Assembly: GCA_020341735.1 (NCBI GenBank)
Contig: CP070833.1
Span: 2,793,289-2,828,717 of the forward strand
Length of the DNA: 35,429 nucleotides
Direction: 5' to 3'
Origin: Gammaproteobacteria bacterium
GTDB lineage: Bacteria; Pseudomonadota; Gammaproteobacteria; Steroidobacterales; XN24
Below the pieces are notes generated by a model. That model had not been told where the DNA came from, searched no databases, and was given only the letters and a program-made list of their open reading frames with translations. The position numbers and the translations under genes are program-made. Positions 24,871 to 32,405 of this stretch are shown in pieces (within the stretch, counting starts at the first letter, position 1; each line of letters begins with the position of its first letter).

Positions 24871-25779
24871 ATGGTGGGAAAAACAGCTCTTATAACAGTC
24901 ATGGCGGCGATCCTGGCTACGGCAGGGCGGGCACAGGATTCACTTTTAGAGGACGCGGAGGATAGCCCGGGAAATCCGTTAGAACAGGTGTTGCAGGCTG
25001 AAACGGTCAATGAGTCCCCGGAGCTGTTGTCCGGATTTAAAGATGCGTTTGTCACGCTCGCGGTGACGCCACGTTATCCGAAGCGAGCTTTGAGGAAGAA
25101 AATCGACGGAGAGGTGACGCTGGAATTCGATATCAGCAAACATGGTCGTGCGGAGAACATTACTGTGGTGGCTGAGAGCCCGCCCGGCGTATTCAAAAAG
25201 GAGGCCGCAGATGCGTTGCAGTACTGGGCCTTTTCGCCTGCCCGACTTGCCACTTGCGGCACCCTTGCTCAAAGAGCCCGCCAGACATTGCGATTCGATC
25301 ACGGCGGCGATCCGCAGATCCGGTTCGCCCCACTTATGATCAATGATATTCCACAGCCCCCGCAAGCAATGGAAGAGACAACGCTACAGCGGTTCCGGCA
25401 GGAGCAGGTCTGGGCTCGGCAAGCGAGCGGGATATTTGACTCGAGAAATTTTGTTACGACCAAAAGGGTGGAGCCGGATTACCCGCTAAAGGCTTTGGAG
25501 CGGCGGAAAGAAGGCATGGTTGCTATCGCGTTCATCATCGAGACTGACGGCAGCGTAGCCGATGTTGAAGTTGTTGATTCTGTCGCCGCGACATATTTCC
25601 AGCGGTCCTCGCTAACGGCGATCCGCCAGTGGACATTCAGACCGAAACTTCGCGACGGTAAACCGATCGCTTCAGCCGCGTGCCATGAGTTCATCTTCCA
25701 TGCTGACGAGTACGCGCGATCCGGCAAACTCTCGCGTGCCCGGGAAGACGCGAATATCCGCACCTACACAGTGGACTAA
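24871..25779 (+). CDS. Exported protein with two TonB C-terminal domains
   Basis: This 302-residue protein has a signal peptide (1-21, ending TAGRA before QDS) and two TonB C-terminal domains. One is at about 62-142 (TPRYPKRALRKKIDGEVTLE, ending W-A-F-S-P-A). The other is at 197-277 (VEPDYPLKALERRKEGMVAI, ending W-T-F-R-P-K). The domains match energy transducer TonB C-termini. However, there is no uncleaved N-terminal helix and no proline-rich spacer, so it is unlikely to couple to ExbB/ExbD as a normal TonB. A free periplasmic TonB-domain protein is more likely. The ATG at 24871 has GGGGAA about 7 bases upstream; an ATG at 24823 is in frame but lacks a site. The gene looks somewhat more AT-rich than its neighbours. 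Confidence 0.86.
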   Translation: MVGKTALITVMAAILATAGRAQDSLLEDAEDSPGNPLEQVLQAETVNESPELLSGFKDAFVTLAVTPRYPKRALRKKIDGEVTLEFDISKHGRAENITVVAESPPGVFKKEAADALQYWAFSPARLATCGTLAQRARQTLRFDHGGDPQIRFAPLMINDIPQPPQAMEETTLQRFRQEQVWARQASGIFDSRNFVTTKRVEPDYPLKALERRKEGMVAIAFIIETDGSVADVEVVDSVAATYFQRSSLTAIRQWTFRPKLRDGKPIASAACHEFIFHADEYARSGKLSRAREDANIRTYTVD

Positions 25780-25885
25780 GCTGCCGGAGCGGGGAGTTAA
25801 GCGCCGGACCCTCGCCGCGAATATCGACCCATCGCCGGCAGCGGAGCAGCGATTTGCTCCGGGTTGAGTCCGTCGGGTCCGGCTC

Positions 25886-26998
25886 TCAGCCCGGGGCCGT
25901 CAACACGACTATGGCTATCAGCGTGGCGTAGCTGAGCGGGAAAACCCATCGGGCAGCGCGATCGATACTGTGCGCCCGCTCAGGATTGTCCGCCTGATAG
26001 CGGGACACGATGTAACTCTCCAGCACGGTGACGCCCAGCAGCAGGAAGCTGATCACCATGATCTTGTCCATCAGGGTGAGATAACCGACGCGTGGCAGGT
26101 TCTGGGAGGCGACAAACTGGTACGCGACGATGGTGAGAATACCGGTCGCAGACGTGCGTACCCGGATGCCGAACTTCTCGTCGAGCATCCAGAAGATGGA
26201 CCAGGACAGGGCGACGATGATGAGCAGGGGAAGCATTACCTTCCACAGATAGAAGCCCGACTTGCGTTCGATGTCGATGGTCAGCACGAACTGGGAGAAG
26301 GGCTTGGTGCTGCGAATCACGTCGACCCGCTCCTCGTGTGCGTGGACTCCGGTGATCGTCCACTCGGGAATTTCAAAGTCCTCCGCAAAACCCGTCTTCG
26401 AGGCATCGGCGACCATGACCACCTGTTCGGCATCCCAGGTGAACGACTGGATCTCCAGCGTCAGTTGCTGGCTGTCGAAGGGGAATCGTCGCAGGTTGAA
26501 GTTGGCAGACAACCGGACACTGATATTGAGATCGCCGCTCACCGTGCCGTCGGCTTGGACCCGTATCACCCGCTCAGTGATCTTGAGCTCGTCCACCTGG
26601 TTGACCGGAAACCCCCTGGCCGTCCAACCCTGGTCGATTTGTTCTGCCGCCTCCGGTCCATAGAAGACTTTCTCATCGACACCTTCGACGCGAGGGTCGA
26701 AAGCATGTCTGGGATCGCACCAGCTTACGGTGACAATGCCACGGAACTGATACGAGGACTGGACCGGGTCGATGTCCCGCAACTCGTCCACGAACAGCCC
26801 GGCGCGGACCTCCGTGGGACCGTTGTTGTTGGGCGGTGTCTTCAGGTCGACCTCAGACGAGCGCGGGGCTATCGACAGCGGCTCACCGCTGCAGGTCACC
26901 GGTGCAGCAGCCGCTGAGGCGGGCAGTGCCGCCAGGCCGTAGATGACCACGATCGAGGCGAGCGAGAGAAATCCGGACAAACGCGATAAAACAAGCAT
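25886..26998 (-). CDS. Pentameric ligand-gated ion channel homologue (prokaryotic Cys-loop receptor family, ELIC/GLIC-like)
   Basis: This 370-residue protein has a signal peptide (ending PASA), a beta-rich extracellular ligand-binding domain (about 40-248) and four membrane helices. M1 begins GFYLWKVMLPLLIIVALSWS. M2 is about 281-300 (RTSATGILTIVAYQFVASQ) followed by NLPRVGYLTLMDK. M3 follows, and M4 runs to near the C-terminus. The Cys-loop region reads NLRRFPFDSQQL without the flanking disulfide cysteines, as in GLIC and ELIC. The M1 tryptophan motif and the L-P after M2 are pLGIC hallmarks. It should form a homopentameric channel gated by an unknown ligand or protons. The ATG at 26998 is chosen over the GTG at 27007 because GAGGT has 9-base spacing. 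Confidence 0.9.
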   Translation of the reverse strand: MLVLSRLSGFLSLASIVVIYGLAALPASAAAAPVTCSGEPLSIAPRSSEVDLKTPPNNNGPTEVRAGLFVDELRDIDPVQSSYQFRGIVTVSWCDPRHAFDPRVEGVDEKVFYGPEAAEQIDQGWTARGFPVNQVDELKITERVIRVQADGTVSGDLNISVRLSANFNLRRFPFDSQQLTLEIQSFTWDAEQVVMVADASKTGFAEDFEIPEWTITGVHAHEERVDVIRSTKPFSQFVLTIDIERKSGFYLWKVMLPLLIIVALSWSIFWMLDEKFGIRVRTSATGILTIVAYQFVASQNLPRVGYLTLMDKIMVISFLLLGVTVLESYIVSRYQADNPERAHSIDRAARWVFPLSYATLIAIVVLTAPG

Positions 26999-27146
26999 CC
27001 TTGGCACACCTCAGCGAGCGACTGATACGGTGGTATTGGGATCGGCCGCTATCTTACGCGGTTATCATGGATTCGGCGAAGCCCTCCAGGGCGGCGCAGC
27101 CTGCCCCTGCACCGCTACAGACAACGTTGTCCCCGAAGATCTGAAC

Positions 27147-28481
27147 ATGCCGCCGACGAGTGACCGAATCGCTACCCCGTTGCTGATAATCTTTGGGCTC
27201 GTCAATTTGCCGCTGTCCATGCTCTTGTCGCCGACGGCGGCCATGCTGCCGAATTTCTATCTCGAGTACAGCGCCGTCACCCTGGCGGGCCTCGCGACCG
27301 CCACGCTTGTGGCGCGGCTGTTCGATGGCATTACCGACCCGCTTATCGGCTACCTGTCTGACCGGGCCGGAAACCGCAAGCCGTGGATGATTGGCGGGGC
27401 GCTGCTGGTCTCTGCCAGCGCGTGGTTCTTGTACAACCCAGGCCCGGACACCGGTCTGATGCACCTGCTTGTCTGGTACCTCGCCGTCACTCTGGGGTGG
27501 ACGCTTGTGGAAATCCCGCATACGGCCATGGCGGCGGAATTGTCCGGCGGCTATCACGAACGGTCTCGGATCGCGCTCTACCGGCAGTTCCTTGGCTTTG
27601 TGGGTGGCATCCTGTTCATGGCCTCCCCGATGTTGTTGGTAGGCGGCACGACCGCATTCACGCCGGATGTCTTCCGGGTGTTGTCCATGTTCATCATGGT
27701 CGCGTTGCCCTTGACCGTCATACTCATGTGCAGGCTGGTCCCGGAGCCGCGGCGCGGGCTGCGGACCGTGAAGGTTCGGCCGGGCGACCTGTGGCTGGCG
27801 CTGAAACACACGCCGCCGCTGCAGTACTTTCTCGTCACGCAGGTTCTGTTCGGCCTGGCCACGGGCGCGGTCATGAGCCTGTTCGTGATCTTTGCCAGTC
27901 AATACCTGGGACTGGCCGAGAACATTCCCCATATCGCCATGCCCATGACCCTGGCGATGGCGCTGGGGATGCCGCTGTGGTTGCAAGTGATGAAGCGCGT
28001 AGACAAGCACCGCGCGTGGGCCGCGGCTGGCGTGGGCATGATCGCGACTCTGGGATGTGTCTTGCTACTAGAGCCGGGGACCGGCGCCTTGATACCGATG
28101 ATCACGGTCATGTCCGCTTTCGGATTTTTCCTGGGGCTTTCATCGATCGCGCTGCCGTCGTTGCTGGCAGACTTGGTGGACTACGACATATGGAAGAATG
28201 GCAAGGATCGAGCCGCTATCTTCTTTTCCTTCCAGGCGCTGGTAACAAAACTCAACCAGGGCGTCGGTGGTGCGATCGCGCTGTTCATTCCCACTCTGTT
28301 CGGGTTCTCTGGCAAGGGTGAGCTGACCTCGCCGGCGGTGCTGGGCCTCAAGACCGCGTTTGTGGGCTGGCCGTGTCTGCTGCTGCTGCCCATGATTTGG
28401 CTGGCCTGGCGCTATCCATTAGACCGCCGGGCGCACAGCATACTGGCTCGTCGGCTCGGGTCCCGACCCGCCGGCCGATAG
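27147..28481 (+). CDS. GPH/MelB-type sugar or glycoside:cation symporter (MFS_2)
   Basis: This 444-residue transporter has about twelve membrane helices. GPH signatures are present: LFDGITDPLIGYLSDRAGNR with the D-x-x-x-D-P pattern in the first half and R-K-P-W following, then VEIPHTAMAAELS, and SLLADLVDYDIWKNGKDRAA in the second half. These place it in the glycoside-pentoside-hexuronide:cation symporter family (PF13347). The substrate could be a sugar or glycoside; no sugar-utilisation gene is nearby to indicate which. The ATG at 27147 is chosen since the upstream frame is non-hydrophobic and unlike the family. It is divergent from the pLGIC gene across 148 bases. Confidence 0.9.
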   Translation: MPPTSDRIATPLLIIFGLVNLPLSMLLSPTAAMLPNFYLEYSAVTLAGLATATLVARLFDGITDPLIGYLSDRAGNRKPWMIGGALLVSASAWFLYNPGPDTGLMHLLVWYLAVTLGWTLVEIPHTAMAAELSGGYHERSRIALYRQFLGFVGGILFMASPMLLVGGTTAFTPDVFRVLSMFIMVALPLTVILMCRLVPEPRRGLRTVKVRPGDLWLALKHTPPLQYFLVTQVLFGLATGAVMSLFVIFASQYLGLAENIPHIAMPMTLAMALGMPLWLQVMKRVDKHRAWAAAGVGMIATLGCVLLLEPGTGALIPMITVMSAFGFFLGLSSIALPSLLADLVDYDIWKNGKDRAAIFFSFQALVTKLNQGVGGAIALFIPTLFGFSGKGELTSPAVLGLKTAFVGWPCLLLLPMIWLAWRYPLDRRAHSILARRLGSRPAGR

Positions 28482-28623
28482 CCCCCGAACGTGGGGCAAG
28501 GCCGCGAAGTCATTCCGATTCAGGGCGCCGGCGTGGCCCCGGAATCTGCGTTACGGTGGATGGTTTGACCGAGTCCCGGCGGATGCTATGGTGGGGTATT
28601 GAATGTCGCCCGGGGTAGGGTGA

Positions 28624-30810
28624 ATGCGTTTCCTAAAGATATTGACCTGGATCGCCGTGCTGCTGTTGGTGCTCGTCGGCGCAAGCGTCATCGTCATCCA
28701 GAATACTGACTGGAACCTCCGTCGCGCACGGCTGGAGCAGGCCGTCACGGAGCTTGCCGGGCGCGAGTTGAAGCTGACGGGCGACCTGGACTTCACGCTG
28801 TTCCCCCGACCCACCCTGACCGCCGGCGGCCTCGCACTCGCCAATGTCGATTGGGCCTCGGATCCAAAAATGCTCGAGGCGGATGCGGTCACCTTCGTTT
28901 TCAAACCGCTGTCGCTGCTCACCGGATCCCCACGGACCAAATACATCGGCATGCGCGGCGTCAAGCTGACCCTGGAGGAAAACGACGACGGGCAAGACAA
29001 CTGGGCATTCGGAGACGGTTCTGGCAGCGGGTTTGGTTGGGGCGATGTTCTGCCCTACCTCAAGACCATCGAGGTCGAGGATGCCTTGATCAACTACGCG
29101 GTAGCGGGTGAGGAACCACTACAGATCGGGCTGCACAAGGCGCTACTCCATGAGAAAGCGATCGGAAGCGTATTGGATGTCGATGTGGAGGGGAGTCTCA
29201 ACGACAAGGCGTTCACGGTAACCGGCGAGACAAGCTACCTGAACGAATATCTTCTCGGAGGCAGCTTTGGGGGTGATTTGCACGTCACGCGGCCGGGGTA
29301 TGAGTACGACGTAGTCGGGAAGTATGGGCGATTCACCGGCCTGGAGGGCGTTGACCTGCATTTCAAGGGGAAGGGCACCCGCCTGCCCACGATCGCACAG
29401 CTTGCAGAGATTCCCGACAAATATCGTGGCGAGTGGGAAGCCGATTTCAAGCTTTCCGGAGACAAGGCCGGCTACCGGATCACCGATGCCGACATCCAGA
29501 TGGCCGAGCGTTCTTTCAAAGGAAGTCTGGCCTTCAATGACGCCTCCGGCTACAGCGGCAAATTCGGCGTTGTTACGCCGGATTATCAATTCGATGCGGA
29601 TGGCAATTTCGGCACGCTGAGGGATGCAGAGGGGATCGATGCCACGATCAACGGCCACGGCACCCGATTCCCGGGTATTGGGGTACTTGCTTCGATCCCG
29701 GAGAACTTGAGGGAGGACTGGCAGGCCGCCCTGCACGTGAAGTCCGCGCAGGACAAGATCCTCGGCGAGGACGTGAAGCTCAGGATCGGGGAAAGCGATC
29801 TCGCAGGAACGATCACTGTCGATCGCGCGGGATCACGGCCCATGATACATGGGGATCTGACCTCAAAATTTCTCGACGTCGGGCTCATTCGTCGCTCCTA
29901 TACGGACGCGGCGACGGACGACGACAAGGGCCCGATGACGCCGTCCGAAAAGATATTCAGTTCCAGCAAGTTCTCGTTGGAGTGGCTGCGGGATTTCGAT
30001 GCGTCATTGCAGATCGCGGCGGATCGGCTGCAGATGACCTTCTTCACTTATCTTGATGCAGTCATGCGGGTGAATCTCGACCTGGGGCGACTGGAATTCA
30101 AGGGGGAGAAAGGTTCGATCTATGGCGCCGATTCCCTGGGCACTCTGGTCGTGGACGCCAGCGTCCAGCCGCCGACTTATACGATGGACGTCATCGCGAA
30201 GGGGGCCGATGTCAAGAAGGTCATCGGCGATTGGACAGATCCACCCTTCTTGTCCGGGCAGGGGGACTTCGACCTCAAGCTGAATGCCCGTGGTGACTCC
30301 ATCGCCGCAGTCATGGGCAGTATGTCGGGCCAGGTCAGGTTACTGGTGGGTGAAGGCGAGGCGATGGTCGGCATCCTCGAGCGCATGGTCAAAACCGTCG
30401 GCCTGAAGCAACTCGAGACGCTGTTCGGCGATGAGAAAGTCGATTCGGTCCCGATGAATTGCCTGGCGGCAGACCTGGTTGCCGAAGATGGTGTCGTGAC
30501 GGCCGAAGTCTTCATCCTGGATACCGAACGAGCCACGATCCGCGCCAAGGGAGACGTCGACCTGGGCAAGGAGGAATGGGACCTGGTCCTAAAGCCCAAG
30601 CCGAAAGTGGCCTCGTTGTCGACGGCGGTGCCGATCCACGTTGGCGGCCCGCTGAATGATCCGAATTTTTCGCCCGCCGCAGTCGGGACGCTCAGAAAGC
30701 TGGCCGGTATCGCCAGCCTGTTCGTGTTCCCGCCGGCGGCGGTCGCCGGACTCGCCGACGTCGGATCCGGACACAATATCTGTGTCGAGCTCGCCGCGGA
30801 GAAAGATTAG
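28624..30810 (+). CDS. asmA: AsmA family protein
   Basis: This 728-residue protein has an N-terminal membrane helix (5-26, KILTWIAVLLLVLVGASVIV) and the AsmA start pattern: ELAGRELKLTGDLDFTLFPRPTL followed by VDWASDPKMLEADAVTF. A long beta-rich periplasmic region and the AsmA C-terminal domain follow, with GEGEAMVGILERMVKTVGLK and the VPIHVGGPLNDPNFSP motif. AsmA-like proteins span the periplasm and are implicated in lipid transport and outer-membrane homeostasis. An internal duplication is visible at about 238-275 and 337-375, each with GTR-x-P and a following I-P-x-x-x-R-x-x-W. The ATG at 28624 lies just after GGTAGGGTGA. The symbol denotes family membership. Confidence 0.9.
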   Translation: MRFLKILTWIAVLLLVLVGASVIVIQNTDWNLRRARLEQAVTELAGRELKLTGDLDFTLFPRPTLTAGGLALANVDWASDPKMLEADAVTFVFKPLSLLTGSPRTKYIGMRGVKLTLEENDDGQDNWAFGDGSGSGFGWGDVLPYLKTIEVEDALINYAVAGEEPLQIGLHKALLHEKAIGSVLDVDVEGSLNDKAFTVTGETSYLNEYLLGGSFGGDLHVTRPGYEYDVVGKYGRFTGLEGVDLHFKGKGTRLPTIAQLAEIPDKYRGEWEADFKLSGDKAGYRITDADIQMAERSFKGSLAFNDASGYSGKFGVVTPDYQFDADGNFGTLRDAEGIDATINGHGTRFPGIGVLASIPENLREDWQAALHVKSAQDKILGEDVKLRIGESDLAGTITVDRAGSRPMIHGDLTSKFLDVGLIRRSYTDAATDDDKGPMTPSEKIFSSSKFSLEWLRDFDASLQIAADRLQMTFFTYLDAVMRVNLDLGRLEFKGEKGSIYGADSLGTLVVDASVQPPTYTMDVIAKGADVKKVIGDWTDPPFLSGQGDFDLKLNARGDSIAAVMGSMSGQVRLLVGEGEAMVGILERMVKTVGLKQLETLFGDEKVDSVPMNCLAADLVAEDGVVTAEVFILDTERATIRAKGDVDLGKEEWDLVLKPKPKVASLSTAVPIHVGGPLNDPNFSPAAVGTLRKLAGIASLFVFPPAAVAGLADVGSGHNICVELAAEKD

Positions 30811-30996
30811 CTCCGCAGCGAAGACCACCGATGCCGACGGGGACTTACCGCAGGCGTTGAGGTCCAGGCCGCGCGGCAGTAGTCTAAAATCTCGGGAGGC
30901 GTCGCCGGCGATCCGCCTGACTCCGGATCCCGACGCGATAATGCCGCGCAAGGCAACAACAGATCGAGGACGATCCGTCCTCGCGGAGGGGAAGAG

Positions 30997-31596
30997 ATGA
31001 ATAAAATGAGAATGGGGAAGACGATTTCGACTGTGGGTCTTTTGTTGATCGCGGCCCACGCTTTTGGCGGACATCACGAGGGCAGCATGAAAGCCACTGC
31101 GGAGATCAAGGGCTGCACCGATCCGAATATTTCCGGTATGGCGACGCTGACCGAGCAGGTCACCGCCGAGGGCATCAAGGAAGTCAAGGTCGAGATGAAG
31201 GTCAAAGGCCTGTCGGACGGCGATCATGCCGTTCACATCCACGAGGTCGGCGCATGCGAGCCCTGCGGGGCGGCCAAGGGCCATCACGATCCCGGTCCGT
31301 TTGGCCAGTCGCGGCCAGACAGCGCCGGCACCGATACCCCGGCGAAAGATATCAATCACCCATACCACATGGGCGATCTGATTAACCTGAACGTCAAGGA
31401 CGGCGTGGGCACCATGGAGCACACGACCAACCGCGTCACCTTGTCGCCCGGGCGCCTGACCATCATGGATGACAATGGCAGCGCATTCATTATCCACACC
31501 AACCCGGACACTTACTGTGATGAGGAAACCGACCTCAAGAAGGGGTGTGCCGGAGGCTCGAGAGACGCCTGCGGAATTATACGGGCGGCGAAATAG
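30997..31596 (+). CDS. sodC: Cu/Zn superoxide dismutase family protein, Cys-rich variant
   Basis: This 199-residue protein has a signal peptide (1-24, ending AHAFG) and a Cu/Zn SOD domain. Copper ligands H80 and H82 are in HAVHIHEVG, the bridging His is H96 in KGHHDP, the zinc-site H124 and D127 are in HMGDL, and the last copper His is H167 in FIIHTNPD. The conserved R-D-A-C-G-I-I end includes C192. Six cysteines are present in the mature chain instead of the usual two, including C87-E-P-C90 and C174/C184. The usual His eight to nine residues before the GDL histidine is missing; H121 is only three before it. It would detoxify periplasmic superoxide if the metal site is functional. GGAGGGG precedes the ATG at 30997. 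Confidence 0.85.
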   Translation: MNKMRMGKTISTVGLLLIAAHAFGGHHEGSMKATAEIKGCTDPNISGMATLTEQVTAEGIKEVKVEMKVKGLSDGDHAVHIHEVGACEPCGAAKGHHDPGPFGQSRPDSAGTDTPAKDINHPYHMGDLINLNVKDGVGTMEHTTNRVTLSPGRLTIMDDNGSAFIIHTNPDTYCDEETDLKKGCAGGSRDACGIIRAAK

Positions 31597-31655
31597 AGCG
31601 CTAACCGGCGGTCGGAGCCCAAAACGCGACTTCCGTCCGTCATCCGCGAGAGACA

Positions 31656-31685
31656 AGAAGGGCGTCCCGGTCGGGACGCCCTTCT
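31656..31685. terminator. Strong hairpin between convergent genes (probable bidirectional terminator)
   Basis: Perfect 13-bp inverted repeat AGAAGGGCGTCCC / GGGACGCCCTTCT around a GGTC loop. It lies 60 bases past the SOD stop and 27 bases before the stop of the oppositely oriented DUF4136 gene. The stem starts and ends with A/T pairs, so it offers short T-rich 3' edges in both directions, but there is no long T-tract. Confidence 0.75.
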
Positions 31686-31711
31686 CATATGGGTGATCTG
31701 CAAAAAGCGCC

Positions 31712-32254
31712 CTAGCTCGTTGGCAGTCTCGCCATCATCTGCGAAACCGCGTAATTCAGCCGTGCTCGCGCTTCGTCCTGGCTCCGCCTGCCCTCGACCT
31801 CGCCGGTGGCCAGAGCTCCCCAAACTGCCCGGCCAGTGCCGGCATCGATCAGGAGGATCACAAGAGCCCCCTGTGGGGAACTCTTCATCATTTCCAGATC
31901 AGACTCAGGGTCGTCTTCGAGCTCCAGGGCTTGCATATCGACACCCGCGATATAGGCGACGAACAGGTCCGGATTCGCCGAAACTTCCGTGGCGCCGTGC
32001 TGGCGTAGCTCACGATCGATAAGAAACTGAATCTCCGCATCGGCGTCGAAGCCGCGCGGCTCCCACTGGCCATCCGGGTCATTGAGGATCTGCGCCGCGG
32101 CTAGCCATTTATAGCTCGCGTTGGATGAGAGCGTGAATCCCGGTGCAGCCTGGGAGTCCACATTGATGTCACTCGTTACGGGGCTCGCGCAGCCGAAGAG
32201 CGTGGCGGCTGTTGCGACGACCGCCAGCAGCGTGGCCAGTCGGTTCCTGATCAC
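31712..32254 (-). CDS. DUF4136-type lipoprotein
   Basis: This 180-residue protein has a lipoprotein signal with lipobox LFGC (C22). The DUF4136 pattern follows: an early SYKWLAAAQ segment, FDADAEIQFLIDRELRQHGA, NPDLFVAYIAG, then a late LVILLIDAGTGRAVWGALATG and a final helix with A-V-x-x-M. Such proteins are small envelope lipoproteins of unknown role. The start is GTG at 32254, with GGGAG six to seven bases upstream. It converges with sodC across the strong hairpin at 31656-31685. Confidence 0.88.
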   Translation of the reverse strand: MIRNRLATLLAVVATAATLFGCASPVTSDINVDSQAAPGFTLSSNASYKWLAAAQILNDPDGQWEPRGFDADAEIQFLIDRELRQHGATEVSANPDLFVAYIAGVDMQALELEDDPESDLEMMKSSPQGALVILLIDAGTGRAVWGALATGEVEGRRSQDEARARLNYAVSQMMARLPTS

Positions 32255-32318
32255 TGTTTTCTCCCTCTGGTCTGTTCGGACGAGCAGGCGTCGTAACGCA
32301 TGAAGCTCTGTAGTCTAG

Positions 32319-32405
32319 CGGGCCCGGAACGGCCCGTCATCGTGGTTACCGGGTTGCAGCCTGCTCCCGGGCGTTGGTTAGACCAGGCTGGACCGCTCGC
32401 CCGGG
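32319..32405 (-). terminator. Tandem hairpins directly downstream of TolB-like/TPR paralogue 2
   Basis: Immediately after the stop, an 8-bp GC stem pairs 32398-32405 with 32366-32373 (CCCGGGCG/CGCCCGGG) around a 24-base loop that itself contains TGGT-TAG-ACCA. Further downstream a 6-bp stem, CGGGCC/GGCCCG, spans 32319-32336. No T-tract follows, so termination strength is uncertain. Confidence 0.3.
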
